Notes: generated by a model not told the origin, from the letters alone. 64,000 nucleotides of DNA from Flavobacterium sp. MFBS3-15 (GCF_026107645.2 NZ_JAPCHV010000004.1:1-64000); one strand, 5' to 3'; numbered from the stretch's first letter, positions 15,328 to 24,778 are shown. Translations and numbers: made by a program.

Positions 15328-17739
15328 ATGGTACAGAAACCTAAAGCCGTAAAATATAAAGTAATCGCCGGTTATGTGCTGCTTTTTGCTGTGGCTGTGC
15401 TTTCGGTGTGGTTCCTTTACATGGAGATTGTAAGGATAGCCATTCCTGAACAAGCAGGTAATGATAATAAGAATATTGTTCGGATAAGCAATACAATAGC
15501 CGACCTTTATGCTTCTGAAGCTATGGGAAGGAGTGCCATCCTGTCGGGCAAGGCTGAGGATTACAGCCGATATATCCAGACCATTGACAGTATAAGCAGT
15601 GAAATTGAAACTGTCAAAAGTAGTGTAGAACCTGCCCAGGTGCCTAAATTTGATTCCATAAGGATGCTTTTGGCCCGGAAAAAACAGAGTATTACTGATA
15701 TCCGTATTTACAGGAATAAATACGGTAAGCGTGATCCTCTAAACATCGCGATTGACGGTATTTATTCTGCAAAAGACTCAGTATGGGATCAAACAAAACC
15801 AGTTCGTTCCCGAAAACAATATGAGGCCAGGCAGCTCGTTTATTCGGCGCTACCTCAAAAAATGCTCGATTCCCTGAGCAAGCTTCAGGTTTCCAACGAT
15901 TCGCTCGCTATAATTTTCGACAAAGTACTTTCCAATGTCATCGACAGGAGCCGTAAAGTAAATAGCGGCCTAATAGAAAGGGAACAGAGGCTTCTTGATG
16001 AGAACCGTATCATATCCGATCAGTTGCGCACAATCCTCACTTCTGTTGAAAAAGATTTCCTTGAAAAATCGTATGCAAAAATTGATGAATCTAAATCGGC
16101 TGTAGCTGCTACCATAAGAAAGGTTGCATGGATCGGCGCCATAACGCTCTTTTTTCTCATTGTTTTTGCATGGTTCATTATTCGCGACCTTACCAGCAAT
16201 CAAAATTATCGTAAGCAGCTTGAGGCGCTCAACCTTGAAAATGAGGATCTTTTGCGTACAAAAACCATGCTTATGGCAACTGTTACCCATGATCTTCAAA
16301 CGCCTCTTGGAAGCATAATAGGTTTTCACGACCTTATTAAAGATTCAGGCATATCTTCAAAACAGGGCCAGTACCTTAGCAATATAAAACAGTCGGCAGA
16401 TTACATATTAAAGCTGGTAAATGACCTGCTTGATTTTTCGAGACTGGAAAATAACCGTATAAATATCGAAGAATCGCCTTTTAATGTGAAAAGCCTTGTG
16501 GAGAGTACCTGTATGGCGCTCGAACCCATGGCGAACAAGAAAAATATTGAACTTAACTGGGATGTGGATGATATGTTGGATGATAACTTTATTTCTGATT
16601 CATACCGCATTAAGCAGGTGCTCACCAATCTTGTAAGTAATGCAATAAAATTTACAAGCCACGGATCAGTAGAAGTTATTGCAAAGGCATATGGGTTTGA
16701 GATACAAATCTCTGTACTGGATACAGGGATAGGTATTGCTCCCGAAAAACATGCGGATGTTTTTAAGGAGTTTACACAGGCTCATGAGGGTATTGAGAAG
16801 AAATTTGGGGGAACCGGACTTGGACTTACAATATCGCAAAAGATCATTGAGTTGCTTGATGGTACCATACACTTGGAAAGTGAAGAAGGGAGGGGCTCTA
16901 TTTTTACCATTTCCATACCACGTATTGCTGGAAAAGGCGATGCTGCAACAGCCAAAATTTCTGAATTGGTACAGGTATCCCCTGCACTGAAGCATAAAAA
17001 TATCCTTGTTGTTGACGATGATACCACACAGTTAGCGCTTATGTCAGAATTGCTGCGAATGCACGTTGGGAAAATACAGACCCTGAACAATTCCGCTGAA
17101 GTGATAAACATGATTGAAGAAGGAAATTCGGATTTGATAATTACCGACCTGCAAATGCCAAACATGGATGGGTTTGAAGTGCTCCAAGCAATAAGAAATC
17201 ACAGCGATACCATGATTGCCTCACTACCGGTTATTGTACTTTCAGGAAGGAAAGACCTTTCTGCTTCCGATTTTCTTGATAGAGGATTCTCTGCATATCA
17301 TTCTAAACCTGTAAATTTTAAGGAATTATTAAAGCTTATAGAAGTGCTTCTCTCAGGAAAGCCTGTGAGCGTAATGGAAGCAAAAGAGCAAGCTGATTTA
17401 TCACTAAGATTATATAACCTCGAAAGCCTGAAGAAATTTACCAATAACGACCCAGTATCCCTTCGCAATATTGTGATGACGTTTATTGACAGCGCCAAAA
17501 CCAATTGCCATGAGCTTGTGGAGTCGGCCGGGGCAAGAGATGCACGTTGGTTAGCGGAAACTGCCCACAGGATGATACCCATGCTCAGGCAGATGGAGGT
17601 TCATTCGATTGCAGGATTATTAGTGCCGCTTGAAGATGGGACAGCAACCCATAGTTGGGACGAGTTGGAAATATATATTGGCGATATATGCAACAAGATG
17701 CAAGCACTTTGCCTGGCTTTAGAACAGGAAACGGCCTAA
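15328..17739 (+). CDS. Hybrid sensor histidine kinase (HisKA-HATPase-REC-HPt)
   Basis: 803 residues. Membrane segments at ~11-33 and ~262-286 flank a ~230-residue periplasmic helical sensor with no known domain seen. HisKA has TVTHDLQTPLG (His ~322). The ATPase domain is at ~420-530 (NLVSNAIKF, DTGIGI, GGTGLGL). The receiver is at ~550-675 with phospho-acceptor Asp ~607 (IITDLQMPNMDG), and the C-terminal HPt-like domain has AHRMIPML (His ~747). The phosphorelay can thus run His-Asp-His inside one protein and then to a separate regulator. The convergent sigma-54 activator at 17736-19073 is the obvious candidate; their stop codons overlap by four bases (CTAA). Confidence 0.92.
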   Translation: MVQKPKAVKYKVIAGYVLLFAVAVLSVWFLYMEIVRIAIPEQAGNDNKNIVRISNTIADLYASEAMGRSAILSGKAEDYSRYIQTIDSISSEIETVKSSVEPAQVPKFDSIRMLLARKKQSITDIRIYRNKYGKRDPLNIAIDGIYSAKDSVWDQTKPVRSRKQYEARQLVYSALPQKMLDSLSKLQVSNDSLAIIFDKVLSNVIDRSRKVNSGLIEREQRLLDENRIISDQLRTILTSVEKDFLEKSYAKIDESKSAVAATIRKVAWIGAITLFFLIVFAWFIIRDLTSNQNYRKQLEALNLENEDLLRTKTMLMATVTHDLQTPLGSIIGFHDLIKDSGISSKQGQYLSNIKQSADYILKLVNDLLDFSRLENNRINIEESPFNVKSLVESTCMALEPMANKKNIELNWDVDDMLDDNFISDSYRIKQVLTNLVSNAIKFTSHGSVEVIAKAYGFEIQISVLDTGIGIAPEKHADVFKEFTQAHEGIEKKFGGTGLGLTISQKIIELLDGTIHLESEEGRGSIFTISIPRIAGKGDAATAKISELVQVSPALKHKNILVVDDDTTQLALMSELLRMHVGKIQTLNNSAEVINMIEEGNSDLIITDLQMPNMDGFEVLQAIRNHSDTMIASLPVIVLSGRKDLSASDFLDRGFSAYHSKPVNFKELLKLIEVLLSGKPVSVMEAKEQADLSLRLYNLESLKKFTNNDPVSLRNIVMTFIDSAKTNCHELVESAGARDARWLAETAHRMIPMLRQMEVHSIAGLLVPLEDGTATHSWDELEIYIGDICNKMQALCLALEQETA

Positions 17740-19073
17740 AGATCGATGTTATAGAGTTTGAGTTTGTTATAAAGTGTCTTCCGGTCTATATCCAGCATCA
17801 TGGCTGCCCTGGATTTATTGTAATTAGCTTTTTCAAGTGCATTACGGATAGCCTCTTCTTCATTGCTTTTGGTATATCCTGAAAGCGAGCCTTCAATTTT
17901 TGAGGCTTCCTGCATTTCAGGTGGCAATACTCCAATGTGTATAATAGATGACTTTTCAAGCAGGACAGATCGCTTTATAATATTACGCATTTCACGCAGG
18001 TTGCCCGGCCAGCTGTAGTTTTTGAATAGGGTAGTAACTTCATCATCAAATCCTTCAATGTCTTTTTCGAGGTCGTCGTTGGCCTGCGCAAGGAAATGAT
18101 GCGCAAATATCATTATATCCTGTTTACGTTCTGCAAGGCTTGGTACCTTGATAAGGAACTCATTAAGGCGATGGTATAAATCTTCTCTAAAGTCACCACG
18201 CTTTACAGCTTCTGCAAGATCTTCATTAGTTGCTGCTACAACCCGTATGTCTACTTCAATTTCGTTATTGCTGCCTACAGGCTTTATTTTGCGTTCCTGC
18301 AAAGCCCTTAGTAGTTGTACCTGCACGTCGTAGCTTAGGTTTCCAACTTCGTCAAGGAAAAGGGTTCCCCCGTTTGCAGCTTCAAAATGTCCTGTTTTGT
18401 CATTGATAGCGCCTGTAAAAGATCCTTTTAAATGTCCAAAAAATTCGCTGGAAGCCAGTTCCTTGGGTATAGCACCACAATCCACAGGTATGTAGGGCTC
18501 TCCTGACCTCTTACTTTGCGAGTGGATGGAATGGGCTATATGCTCTTTGCCGGTACCGCTGTCACCAATAATCAGGACCGACATATTTGTAGGGGCTACG
18601 AGTGTTATGTGTTCATGAAGTCTTGAAGCATCATTGCTTATGCCTTTTACAAATGGCAGCGTTGCTTGTTTTGTATCTTTTTTTTCCGAAGATGGTTTGA
18701 AATTATCTGTTTTTTTGTTCAGCGCCTGCCCAATGATGTGCAGTATCTCATCAGGATTAATAGGCTTGCCTACATAATCATAGGCTCCAAGCTTCATTGC
18801 ATTTACCGCTGTCTTGATATCGGTATATCCGGTCATCAGAATCACCTTAGTATCCATTGAGGCTTCTTTTGCCGCTTTAAGAATGTGCATCCCATCACTG
18901 TCAGGCAATCTGATATCGGTTATAATTATATCAAATTTCGCTTTTTTCAGTGTTTCCTCTGCCTCTAATCCTGTGAAAGCATTCGCTACTTCAAAACCTT
19001 TCTTTTGAAGGAATGTTTTCAGCATTACGCAAAAAGCAGTATCATCGTCTACGACAAGTATTTTGGGACTCAT
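17736..19073 (-). CDS. Sigma-54-dependent response regulator (NtrC family)
   Basis: 445 residues from the ATG at 19073 (MSPKILVVDDD); the frame extends upstream but lacks receiver homology there. REC at 1-120 with phospho-acceptor in IIITDIRLPDSDG. The AAA+ domain at ~140-370 has Walker A IGDSGTGKE, the sigma-54 contact loop GSFTGA (a Ser variant of GAFTGA) and Walker B GGTLFLDEVG. The C-terminal Fis-type HTH reads NKSRAAMMLDIDRKTLYNKL. It activates sigma-54 promoters when phosphorylated. Convergent with the hybrid kinase, its probable partner. Confidence 0.95.
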   Translation of the reverse strand: MSPKILVVDDDTAFCVMLKTFLQKKGFEVANAFTGLEAEETLKKAKFDIIITDIRLPDSDGMHILKAAKEASMDTKVILMTGYTDIKTAVNAMKLGAYDYVGKPINPDEILHIIGQALNKKTDNFKPSSEKKDTKQATLPFVKGISNDASRLHEHITLVAPTNMSVLIIGDSGTGKEHIAHSIHSQSKRSGEPYIPVDCGAIPKELASSEFFGHLKGSFTGAINDKTGHFEAANGGTLFLDEVGNLSYDVQVQLLRALQERKIKPVGSNNEIEVDIRVVAATNEDLAEAVKRGDFREDLYHRLNEFLIKVPSLAERKQDIMIFAHHFLAQANDDLEKDIEGFDDEVTTLFKNYSWPGNLREMRNIIKRSVLLEKSSIIHIGVLPPEMQEASKIEGSLSGYTKSNEEEAIRNALEKANYNKSRAAMMLDIDRKTLYNKLKLYNIDL

Positions 19074-19127
19074 TACTTTTAGTGATATATGCAAATGTAA
19101 CGGTTTTGCAAGTTTTAAAGTGTTAAG

Positions 19128-19158
19128 AAAAACAAAAGGAGATGCTCTCATCTCCTTT
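19128..19158 (-). terminator. Terminator of the small exported protein gene
   Basis: AAAGGAGATG (19135-19144) and CATCTCCTTT (19149-19158) form a perfect 10-bp stem with a four-base loop; on the minus strand TGTTTTTC follows. It lies 45 bases after the gene at 19203. Confidence 0.85.
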
Positions 19159-19202
19159 CATCGAAGAATAACATTCTTCAAATCACCTTACTATATGTTT
19201 TT

Positions 19203-19508
19203 CTATTTCACATCTTGTTTTATAAGTTCGCCTGAGCTTTTGTAATATACAACCAGTTGCTTTTCTTCTTTTTTCAATACCAGCTTATACTCGCCAGTTT
19301 CTTCTTCAGATATGTAAGCTTCAATTACGGTATAGCCTATATAATTATCGCTGATCGCTTTCAGTACGTTGGCCGATACTTCATCAATTTTGATCTTCCG
19401 GTAATTGTTTTTTTGGTTGATGTTCAGTTGCTGAGCATTGTGGGCAATCGACTCTCCTGCGCTTCCACCGAGTGCCATTAAGAATGATATTATCAACAAC
19501 TCCTTCAT
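19203..19508 (-). CDS. Small exported protein of unknown function (PepSY-like)
   Basis: 101 residues. The hydrophobic start (MKELLIISFLMALGGSAGES) looks like a signal peptide. The rest (VSANVLKAISDNYIGYTVIEAY, EYKLVLKKEEKQLVVYYKSSGELIK) has the alpha-beta pattern of PepSY-like periplasmic proteins common in flavobacteria, but no family is certain. It has its own terminator. It lies between the NtrC-type regulator gene and the T9SS protein gene, all on the minus strand. Confidence 0.75.
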   Translation of the reverse strand: MKELLIISFLMALGGSAGESIAHNAQQLNINQKNNYRKIKIDEVSANVLKAISDNYIGYTVIEAYISEEETGEYKLVLKKEEKQLVVYYKSSGELIKQDVK

Positions 19509-19615
19509 ATGCAGCGACCTTTACGAATTAACAATATGAAATAATCGTACCAGTCTAAAGGTTAAGTGTAAGGTGTTGTATTTGAGCACCTTTCTTGTTG
19601 TGTGGGTTAAAAATC

Positions 19616-19678
19616 AGTGTAGAATTTCCACAGTTTAGTGTAGAATTTCCACAGTTTAGTGTAGAATTTCCACACTTT
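19616..19678. repeat. Three tandem 21-bp repeats
   Basis: Three exact-period 21-bp units (core TGTAGAATTTCCACA). The first two are identical and the third has one change (CAGTTT to CACTTT). Each unit contains an imperfect dyad (GTGTAGAA / TTCCACAC). The array ends two bases from the stop codon of the T9SS type B gene. Too few units and no spacers for a CRISPR array; a binding-site array or 3' UTR element is possible. Confidence 0.85.
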
Positions 19679-19680
19679 AA

Positions 19681-22600
19681 TTACCGTTTCATGGTAAAAT
19701 GCCCTCTGTGGATTTCGCCGTCTTCTCTCTTTACAACAAACCAATAATCGGTGGAGGGTAGAGGACGGCCATTGTAAGTGCCATCCCAACCTTCACTTTC
19801 GGGAGGAAAGGATATTATGAATTTTCCATAACGGTCAAATACATATATTTCCATATCGGGTTCTAGTGACGAGTATTTAATTCGCCAGGTATCATTTACA
19901 CCGTCGCCATTCGGGGTAAAAAATTTAGGATAGTTGAGCAGGTAGAACATCTGTGTTAGACTGCCACAACCGTTAATATCCCGTATGTGTAAATAATATA
20001 TGCCTGTTGCAAGATCGCTAAAAACAGGGCTGTCCTGATAAGTATCACCATCAATGGAATATTCATAAGAACCGGCGCCGTTTGCATGTATGGTAATGGA
20101 GTTATGATTGTCTGTCCAGTCATCAGTTTCAATTTCATTTATTGAAGGTTCCTCCGAAAGATTTACTGTAATATCAGTTGTAGTTTCACATTCTACATCG
20201 CCATAAACATTCGCTACCCTTACAGAATAATTCCCCGGTTCGTCAACCTGTATGGAGTTTGTAGTTTCTCCTGTGGACCATTCATAAGAATCAAATCCGG
20301 GATCGGCAGTTAGCGTTACTGGACCATTTCCCTGGCAAATATAGGTTTCCCGTTCCATGCTTAGCTGCGGATATTCTGACACCTGGAGGCCGAATGGGAC
20401 AACATCGTGGCAGATGGAAATATAATTATGTACAAGCCTCGCATATATTATTTGAGGATTAGCTGTGTTGGTATATAGAATGGGTAAAGGGTCGGCCCCA
20501 TTATCGGCATCCTCCTGCGTAGCGTGGTAGGTTATGGTATAAACGCTTGGGCTTTGGTCTTCAAGTATCCCGGCATTCTGCTCGGAAAGGTCAAACTCCC
20601 TAGATACAGATTCCCCGGGCTGTATGCATTGCATCATCCCTCCGGGATCATGGGCATCAGCCAGTTCCGGCAGGAGGTTAATATTTTCTGTCCTTCGGCC
20701 AATATGTCCACAAGCATCTTCCACCACAAACTGATATGAAGCTGCAGGGAGATCGGTAAAAATATTGTTCGTACCATTATCCATAAGAAAAGGTTCGCCA
20801 TTTCTCCTCTCAATACGATACTGTAATGGTTCAAGTCCAGTGGCTTCTATATAGATGTCATCAGTATTGGGCAGGCAGGAGATGTTGTAAATGTTTTCGA
20901 TATTGACCCCGTCGTAATAGTTAAAGTTACCCAAAACCTGGAAGCAAATTTTTGATGCAACACCGCTGCCAACAGTCTCAAAAGCTTTTACAATTCTGAA
21001 AGAACCGAAATAAAGCAGGTTTACCGTAGTCTGGCTATTTTGCAGGCTTAGTGAGTTTTGTGCAGTGGGAAGTGTGCCTTCGGTATAGACTACATTGGTT
21101 GCAGGGTGCACCCATTGTCCGGGCACATCAGGGTTTTCCTTCTGGAGCCAGTAAGTAGGGGTGCCTGAGGAATCATTATCAAAAAGATCGATATCAAAAG
21201 AGCTGCAATTCGGGTCAAATGCAAAAGACGTCCCGGTACCGGGCTGGTAGCCCGTGATGGTAATGGTTACCGATCGCTGAATGCCGCATATATCAATGCC
21301 ATGAAAGGTATACTCCCCTTCAGGCAGGTTATCCATAAACATAACGCCGCCTGTATTGATGTTTGAAGTCACATCATAAGGAAGGGTTTCTTCAAATTCA
21401 TCGGGTGCATCGATGACAGACAGAGAAGTCAGTCTTCCATTGCCGCTTGATACCCTCACTGCACCTTTTGCAGTAGAGCAATCGGCAAATGCTGTTGCGG
21501 TAAAATCCCTCTCAGTAAAGGCCGGAATTATGACTACTACCTCTTCATATTCTATCCCGCAATCATCGATGAGGTTTAGGGTGTATTCTCCAATCGGAAG
21601 GTCTGTAACCACCAATGTTCCTGAAGGGTTAATGAAGGCAGTTACATCTGTTGGTACGGGAGCTGTATATTCCGGCGGGCCGGAAATAATTTCGGCAAAA
21701 ACAATTTCGCGTTCAGGTATGTTTGCCGTTATGCGCCCGAAAACGGAGTAACAGCCATTGTTGCGGCCATTGGCATTCGGTTCAGGGACTATGTATTCAA
21801 TGGTAAACGAATGGGTTTCGGTTCTTCCGCATGCGTCGGTAATGCTTACGGTATAACCACCTTCAGGTACAGGCTGTTCTTCATTTCCAAATACTATGGG
21901 ACTATCGTTATAGGGGCCCGGATAATTGCCTGTAAATGCCGCCGGGTCAAATCCGTCAGGTACAGCACTGAAATTAAGGTTAAATGGAGGCATATAGTTG
22001 GCAGCTTCCAGTGTAAAGTAAAACCGCCCGCACGGTATTGGATTGAGGTTTTCAGATAAAGAAGGGAGTGGGTTAACTTCCATTCCTGTATTCCCATACT
22101 GTATCCCACAGCTATTTGTTACCTGTATATCATAAGTATACGGCTGGCCCGGAATAACAGGGAAAACATTAGAAAATTCCAGTAATGAAGGAGCACCGGT
22201 GTCAAAATGGAGTGAAACGATTTGCGGGTCGCCACCGGGTATGTTAATGGTGTAAACAATATCTATTGGATAGCTTATAACCGTACCGGGCGGATAGGAA
22301 ATGGTATTGGTAATGTTTACAGTAGTGCAGTCGCCCGATAGCACATCATCAAAAATAGGAGGGGATACCGTTGGCTGTCCCACTGCAGTAGACACCGTAT
22401 ATGTTGTTACAACACCCTGTCCGCAATTATTGAAAACCCTGATATTATATTGGCCGGGTGGCAAATCGTAAAATACATTTGTAGCCTGTAGCGGCCGGGT
22501 TACCGGGCCGGAAATGATTTCATATTCCGATGCTATCCCTGTCAGTGTTGTAATTTCAATTTGTCCGCCTTCAGAGCAATTGTGTGTTGATGAGGTAATG

Positions 22601-22950
22601 CTGTATGTGAGCGGTTCAATCTGTTCCTCTATGATTACTTCTGCTTGTTGTATATTGGTTTCAGGGCCAAGCGTTTGCAACGCGATTATTTTGTAGGTAC
22701 CTGCCGAAAGCCCATCAACAAACAAGCCGGGAGATGAAGATACGGGTACTGTCGGAGCTGAATTATTATAAACAGTAAAAAGGAATATAGCTCCGGGTAC
22801 TGCATCTGATATACTAAAAGTAAGTGTTCCGTTGCCGGGGCAGGTTTCATTCTCAACATCAACTGCAAAACCAAAATCCGGAAGTTGGGCATTTGCGGCA
22901 AGGGTACAAAAAAGTATCCCTGTTACGAAAAATGCTTTCAGGAATTTCAT
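19681..22950 (-). CDS. Large secreted protein with T9SS type B sorting domain
   Basis: 1089 residues from ATG 22950 (MKFLKAFFVTGILF, signal peptide ending ANAQ). The body is a series of beta-rich repeats of roughly 80-100 residues, many ending in a Gly/Tyr/Thr strand followed by D-(D/A/I)-C-G, for example IDDCGIEYE and TDACGRTE. The C-terminus has the gliding-motility-type (type B) sorting domain: YPKFFTPNGDGVNDTW, IYVFDRYGKFI and GWDGTYNGRPLPSTDYWFVV. It should be exported by Sec, passed through the type IX secretion system and held at or released from the cell surface. Probable adhesin; no enzymatic domain is seen. Confidence 0.92.
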   Translation of the reverse strand: MKFLKAFFVTGILFCTLAANAQLPDFGFAVDVENETCPGNGTLTFSISDAVPGAIFLFTVYNNSAPTVPVSSSPGLFVDGLSAGTYKIIALQTLGPETNIQQAEVIIEEQIEPLTYSITSSTHNCSEGGQIEITTLTGIASEYEIISGPVTRPLQATNVFYDLPPGQYNIRVFNNCGQGVVTTYTVSTAVGQPTVSPPIFDDVLSGDCTTVNITNTISYPPGTVISYPIDIVYTINIPGGDPQIVSLHFDTGAPSLLEFSNVFPVIPGQPYTYDIQVTNSCGIQYGNTGMEVNPLPSLSENLNPIPCGRFYFTLEAANYMPPFNLNFSAVPDGFDPAAFTGNYPGPYNDSPIVFGNEEQPVPEGGYTVSITDACGRTETHSFTIEYIVPEPNANGRNNGCYSVFGRITANIPEREIVFAEIISGPPEYTAPVPTDVTAFINPSGTLVVTDLPIGEYTLNLIDDCGIEYEEVVVIIPAFTERDFTATAFADCSTAKGAVRVSSGNGRLTSLSVIDAPDEFEETLPYDVTSNINTGGVMFMDNLPEGEYTFHGIDICGIQRSVTITITGYQPGTGTSFAFDPNCSSFDIDLFDNDSSGTPTYWLQKENPDVPGQWVHPATNVVYTEGTLPTAQNSLSLQNSQTTVNLLYFGSFRIVKAFETVGSGVASKICFQVLGNFNYYDGVNIENIYNISCLPNTDDIYIEATGLEPLQYRIERRNGEPFLMDNGTNNIFTDLPAASYQFVVEDACGHIGRRTENINLLPELADAHDPGGMMQCIQPGESVSREFDLSEQNAGILEDQSPSVYTITYHATQEDADNGADPLPILYTNTANPQIIYARLVHNYISICHDVVPFGLQVSEYPQLSMERETYICQGNGPVTLTADPGFDSYEWSTGETTNSIQVDEPGNYSVRVANVYGDVECETTTDITVNLSEEPSINEIETDDWTDNHNSITIHANGAGSYEYSIDGDTYQDSPVFSDLATGIYYLHIRDINGCGSLTQMFYLLNYPKFFTPNGDGVNDTWRIKYSSLEPDMEIYVFDRYGKFIISFPPESEGWDGTYNGRPLPSTDYWFVVKREDGEIHRGHFTMKR

Positions 22951-23235
22951 GATTTTTAAATCGACAAATATTAAGTTGCTATCAACTCTCATAGCCGTAA
23001 TTATTATAGCAATATTAACAAAAAATGACTTTAAAAAGTACAGCTACCTCATATTTAACTAATAAAAGTTGATATATTGTTAACAATTTATTTGTACGAA
23101 GCAAAATGGATAATTTTTTGTAAGAAATAATCTTTTAAACAGTTAGGATTTAAAATACCCTAACAAATTTTATGCCTTTTAAGATAAATTTTGTGAGAAT
23201 TGGTTATTTAGCCTGATATTGGAATTGAAGGATAC

Positions 23236-23276
23236 AAAAAATGCTATTACCTTTATTTAGGTAATAGCATTCATTT
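23236..23276 (-). terminator. Terminator downstream of tRNA-Leu
   Basis: ATGCTATTACC and GGTAATAGCAT form a perfect 11-bp stem around an AT loop; on the minus strand a six-T run follows. The 285 bases between this and the T9SS gene start (22951-23235) hold no gene and presumably its promoter. Confidence 0.9.
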
Positions 23277-23280
23277 TTTG

Positions 23281-23362
23281 TGACCATGACTGGATTCGAA
23301 CCAGCACGCCTTGCAGCACCACCCCCTCAAGATGGCGAGTCTACCAATTTCTCCACATGGCC
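23281..23362 (-). tRNA. tRNA-Leu (anticodon GAG)
   Basis: 82 bases without an encoded CCA. Acceptor GGCCATG/CATGGTC, D stem GAG/CTC, anticodon stem CCATC/GGTGG with loop TTGAGGG (anticodon GAG), a long variable arm as in leucine tRNAs, and T loop TTCGAAT. Confidence 0.94.
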
Positions 23363-23378
23363 GGTAACATTTCAAATA

Positions 23379-23417
23379 AAAAAAGTTAAGCATGCTTCGT
23401 CGCGGCTTAACTTTTTG
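23379..23417 (-). terminator. Hairpin with T run between tRNA-Leu and tRNA-Lys
   Basis: AAAGTTAAGC and GCTTAACTTT pair around a 13-base loop; on the minus strand the stem is followed by seven T residues. It would end transcripts of the two tRNA-Lys genes before tRNA-Leu. Confidence 0.8.
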
Positions 23418-23490
23418 TGACCCGGCTGGGATTCGAACCCAGGACCCCATCATTAAAAGTGATGTGCTCTACCAGCTGAGCTACCGAGTC
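23418..23490 (-). tRNA. tRNA-Lys (anticodon UUU), copy 1
   Basis: 73 bases without encoded CCA. Acceptor GACTCGG/CCGGGTC, anticodon stem CATCA/TGATG with loop CTTTTAA (anticodon TTT), T arm CTGGG-TTCGAAT-CCCAG. Identical to the copy at 23518-23590. Confidence 0.95.
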
Positions 23491-23517
23491 GTGGCATCAG
23501 GAAATATAAGGTCTTTG

Positions 23518-23590
23518 TGACCCGGCTGGGATTCGAACCCAGGACCCCATCATTAAAAGTGATGTGCTCTACCAGCTGAGCTACCGAGTC
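23518..23590 (-). tRNA. tRNA-Lys (anticodon UUU), copy 2
   Basis: Exact copy of the tRNA-Lys at 23418-23490, separated by 27 bases, so a tandem duplication. Probably the first gene of a Lys-Lys unit read on the minus strand. Confidence 0.95.
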
Positions 23591-23721
23591 AATAAATTCA
23601 TTCCCTGAATGCGGGTGCAAATATACGGATGTATTATTAATTATTCAAAGCGAAATTATTATAAATTTGAGTTTTTTTTGATTAAATTATTCAATACCCT
23701 AATTTGTAGGGTTTTATTACT

Positions 23722-24237
23722 ATGAAGAAGATAATTTTGTGTGGGTACATGGCTTCAGGGAAGACGACAGTTGCCCAAATATTGGGTAAAGCAATGGCTT
23801 TGCCTGCAATCGATCTCGATGAAATCATAGAACAAAAAGCCGGGAAAACTGTTTCAAGGATCTTTGCCGAAGATGGTGAGATAAAATTTCGCAGGCTGGA
23901 ACACGAAAGCCTTAAGGAACTTCTTATTCTTGAAGAAGGTTTTGTATTGAGCCTTGGCGGAGGTACTCCCTGCTATGCAAACAATCATGTTTTTCTACAG
24001 CAGGAAGATGTAGTGTCAGTTTATTTGAAAACCGGCATTGATGAAATAGTGAAACGCCTTATGCAACAGGAAAAAGGGAGGCCCTTATTGGACAACCTGC
24101 CCTATAATGAATTGCAGGAATATGTTGCCAAACACCTTTTTGACCGCAGTTATTACTACCATCAGGCAAAACACATTGTTGCCACTGATGATAAATCTCC
24201 TGGTGAAGTGGCGGATGCAATTATGAGTCTTTACTAA
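23722..24237 (+). CDS. aroK: Shikimate kinase
   Basis: 171 residues, typical length. It phosphorylates shikimate to shikimate-3-phosphate in the aromatic amino-acid pathway. P-loop GYMASGKTT (8-16), the substrate-binding DLDE pair (~33-36), FRRLEHE with the shikimate-binding Arg, and the GGGTP loop (~80) are all present. Its stop overlaps the stop of the convergent PRTase gene by four bases (CTAA). aroE, another step of the pathway, is at 59304-60056. Confidence 0.96.
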   Translation: MKKIILCGYMASGKTTVAQILGKAMALPAIDLDEIIEQKAGKTVSRIFAEDGEIKFRRLEHESLKELLILEEGFVLSLGGGTPCYANNHVFLQQEDVVSVYLKTGIDEIVKRLMQQEKGRPLLDNLPYNELQEYVAKHLFDRSYYYHQAKHIVATDDKSPGEVADAIMSLY

Positions 24238-24731
24238 TCTTCCAGATAAGCGTACTTATCTTCTTCAGAGAGTACTACCTGAACACGTTCCCGAAGCGAG
24301 GTCGACAATGACAGGCCTTTAAAATCTGCCTTTACAGGGAATTGTTTGTGATTACGGTCTACGAGTACCGCAGTCTTGAACTTTTTGAGGGGAACATCCA
24401 AGAAGTGTTTTACACCATATATAAGGGTTGTACCGCTGTTTAATACATCATCCACCAATACAAGTGATTTGTTTGTATATTCTTCTGCCGTAAGCGATGT
24501 TTCAATTATATCTATCGGATTCTCTTTGTTTATCCTTACTTCGCACAATGTCACTCCAAACGGAGCTATCTTTTTTAATTCCTCAGCAATCATTTTGGAA
24601 AACAGGTAGCCGCTGTTGGCAACCCCGGCCAAAACTATTTCACTTTCGTCGGGAAACGTTTCATATATCTGGTAGGCAATACGCCTTGTTTTATGCTCAA
24701 TTTCCTGGCGTGTAAGAATGATATTTTTCAT
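24234..24731 (-). CDS. Phosphoribosyltransferase, PyrR-like
   Basis: 165 residues from ATG 24731 (MKNIILTRQEIEHK); the open frame upstream is not homologous. The PRPP-binding motif LVLVDDVLNSGTTL (~95-108) is intact, and the GVANSGYLF loop and LVDRNHKQFPVKADFKG region follow the PyrR/uracil PRTase layout. It could salvage uracil or a purine base, or act as a PyrR-type regulator; sequence alone does not decide. It lies 47 bases downstream of the S4 protein gene on the same strand. Confidence 0.85.
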   Translation of the reverse strand: MKNIILTRQEIEHKTRRIAYQIYETFPDESEIVLAGVANSGYLFSKMIAEELKKIAPFGVTLCEVRINKENPIDIIETSLTAEEYTNKSLVLVDDVLNSGTTLIYGVKHFLDVPLKKFKTAVLVDRNHKQFPVKADFKGLSLSTSLRERVQVVLSEEDKYAYLED

Positions 24732-24778
24732 TTGGGTGGATTCGTTTTGTAAATATAAGGCATTATTTTTCGTCAGAT

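Noticed and set aside
19616-19678. Possible CRISPR array
   Set aside because: Units are directly adjacent with no spacers, only three copies, and no cas genes nearby.
19607-19789. 60-codon open frame with a repeated KFYTKLW unit
   Set aside because: Produced by the 21-bp tandem repeats in a frame overlapping the T9SS gene end; no other support.
23271-23453. 60-codon open frame on the minus strand
   Set aside because: Reads through tRNA-Leu and tRNA-Lys.
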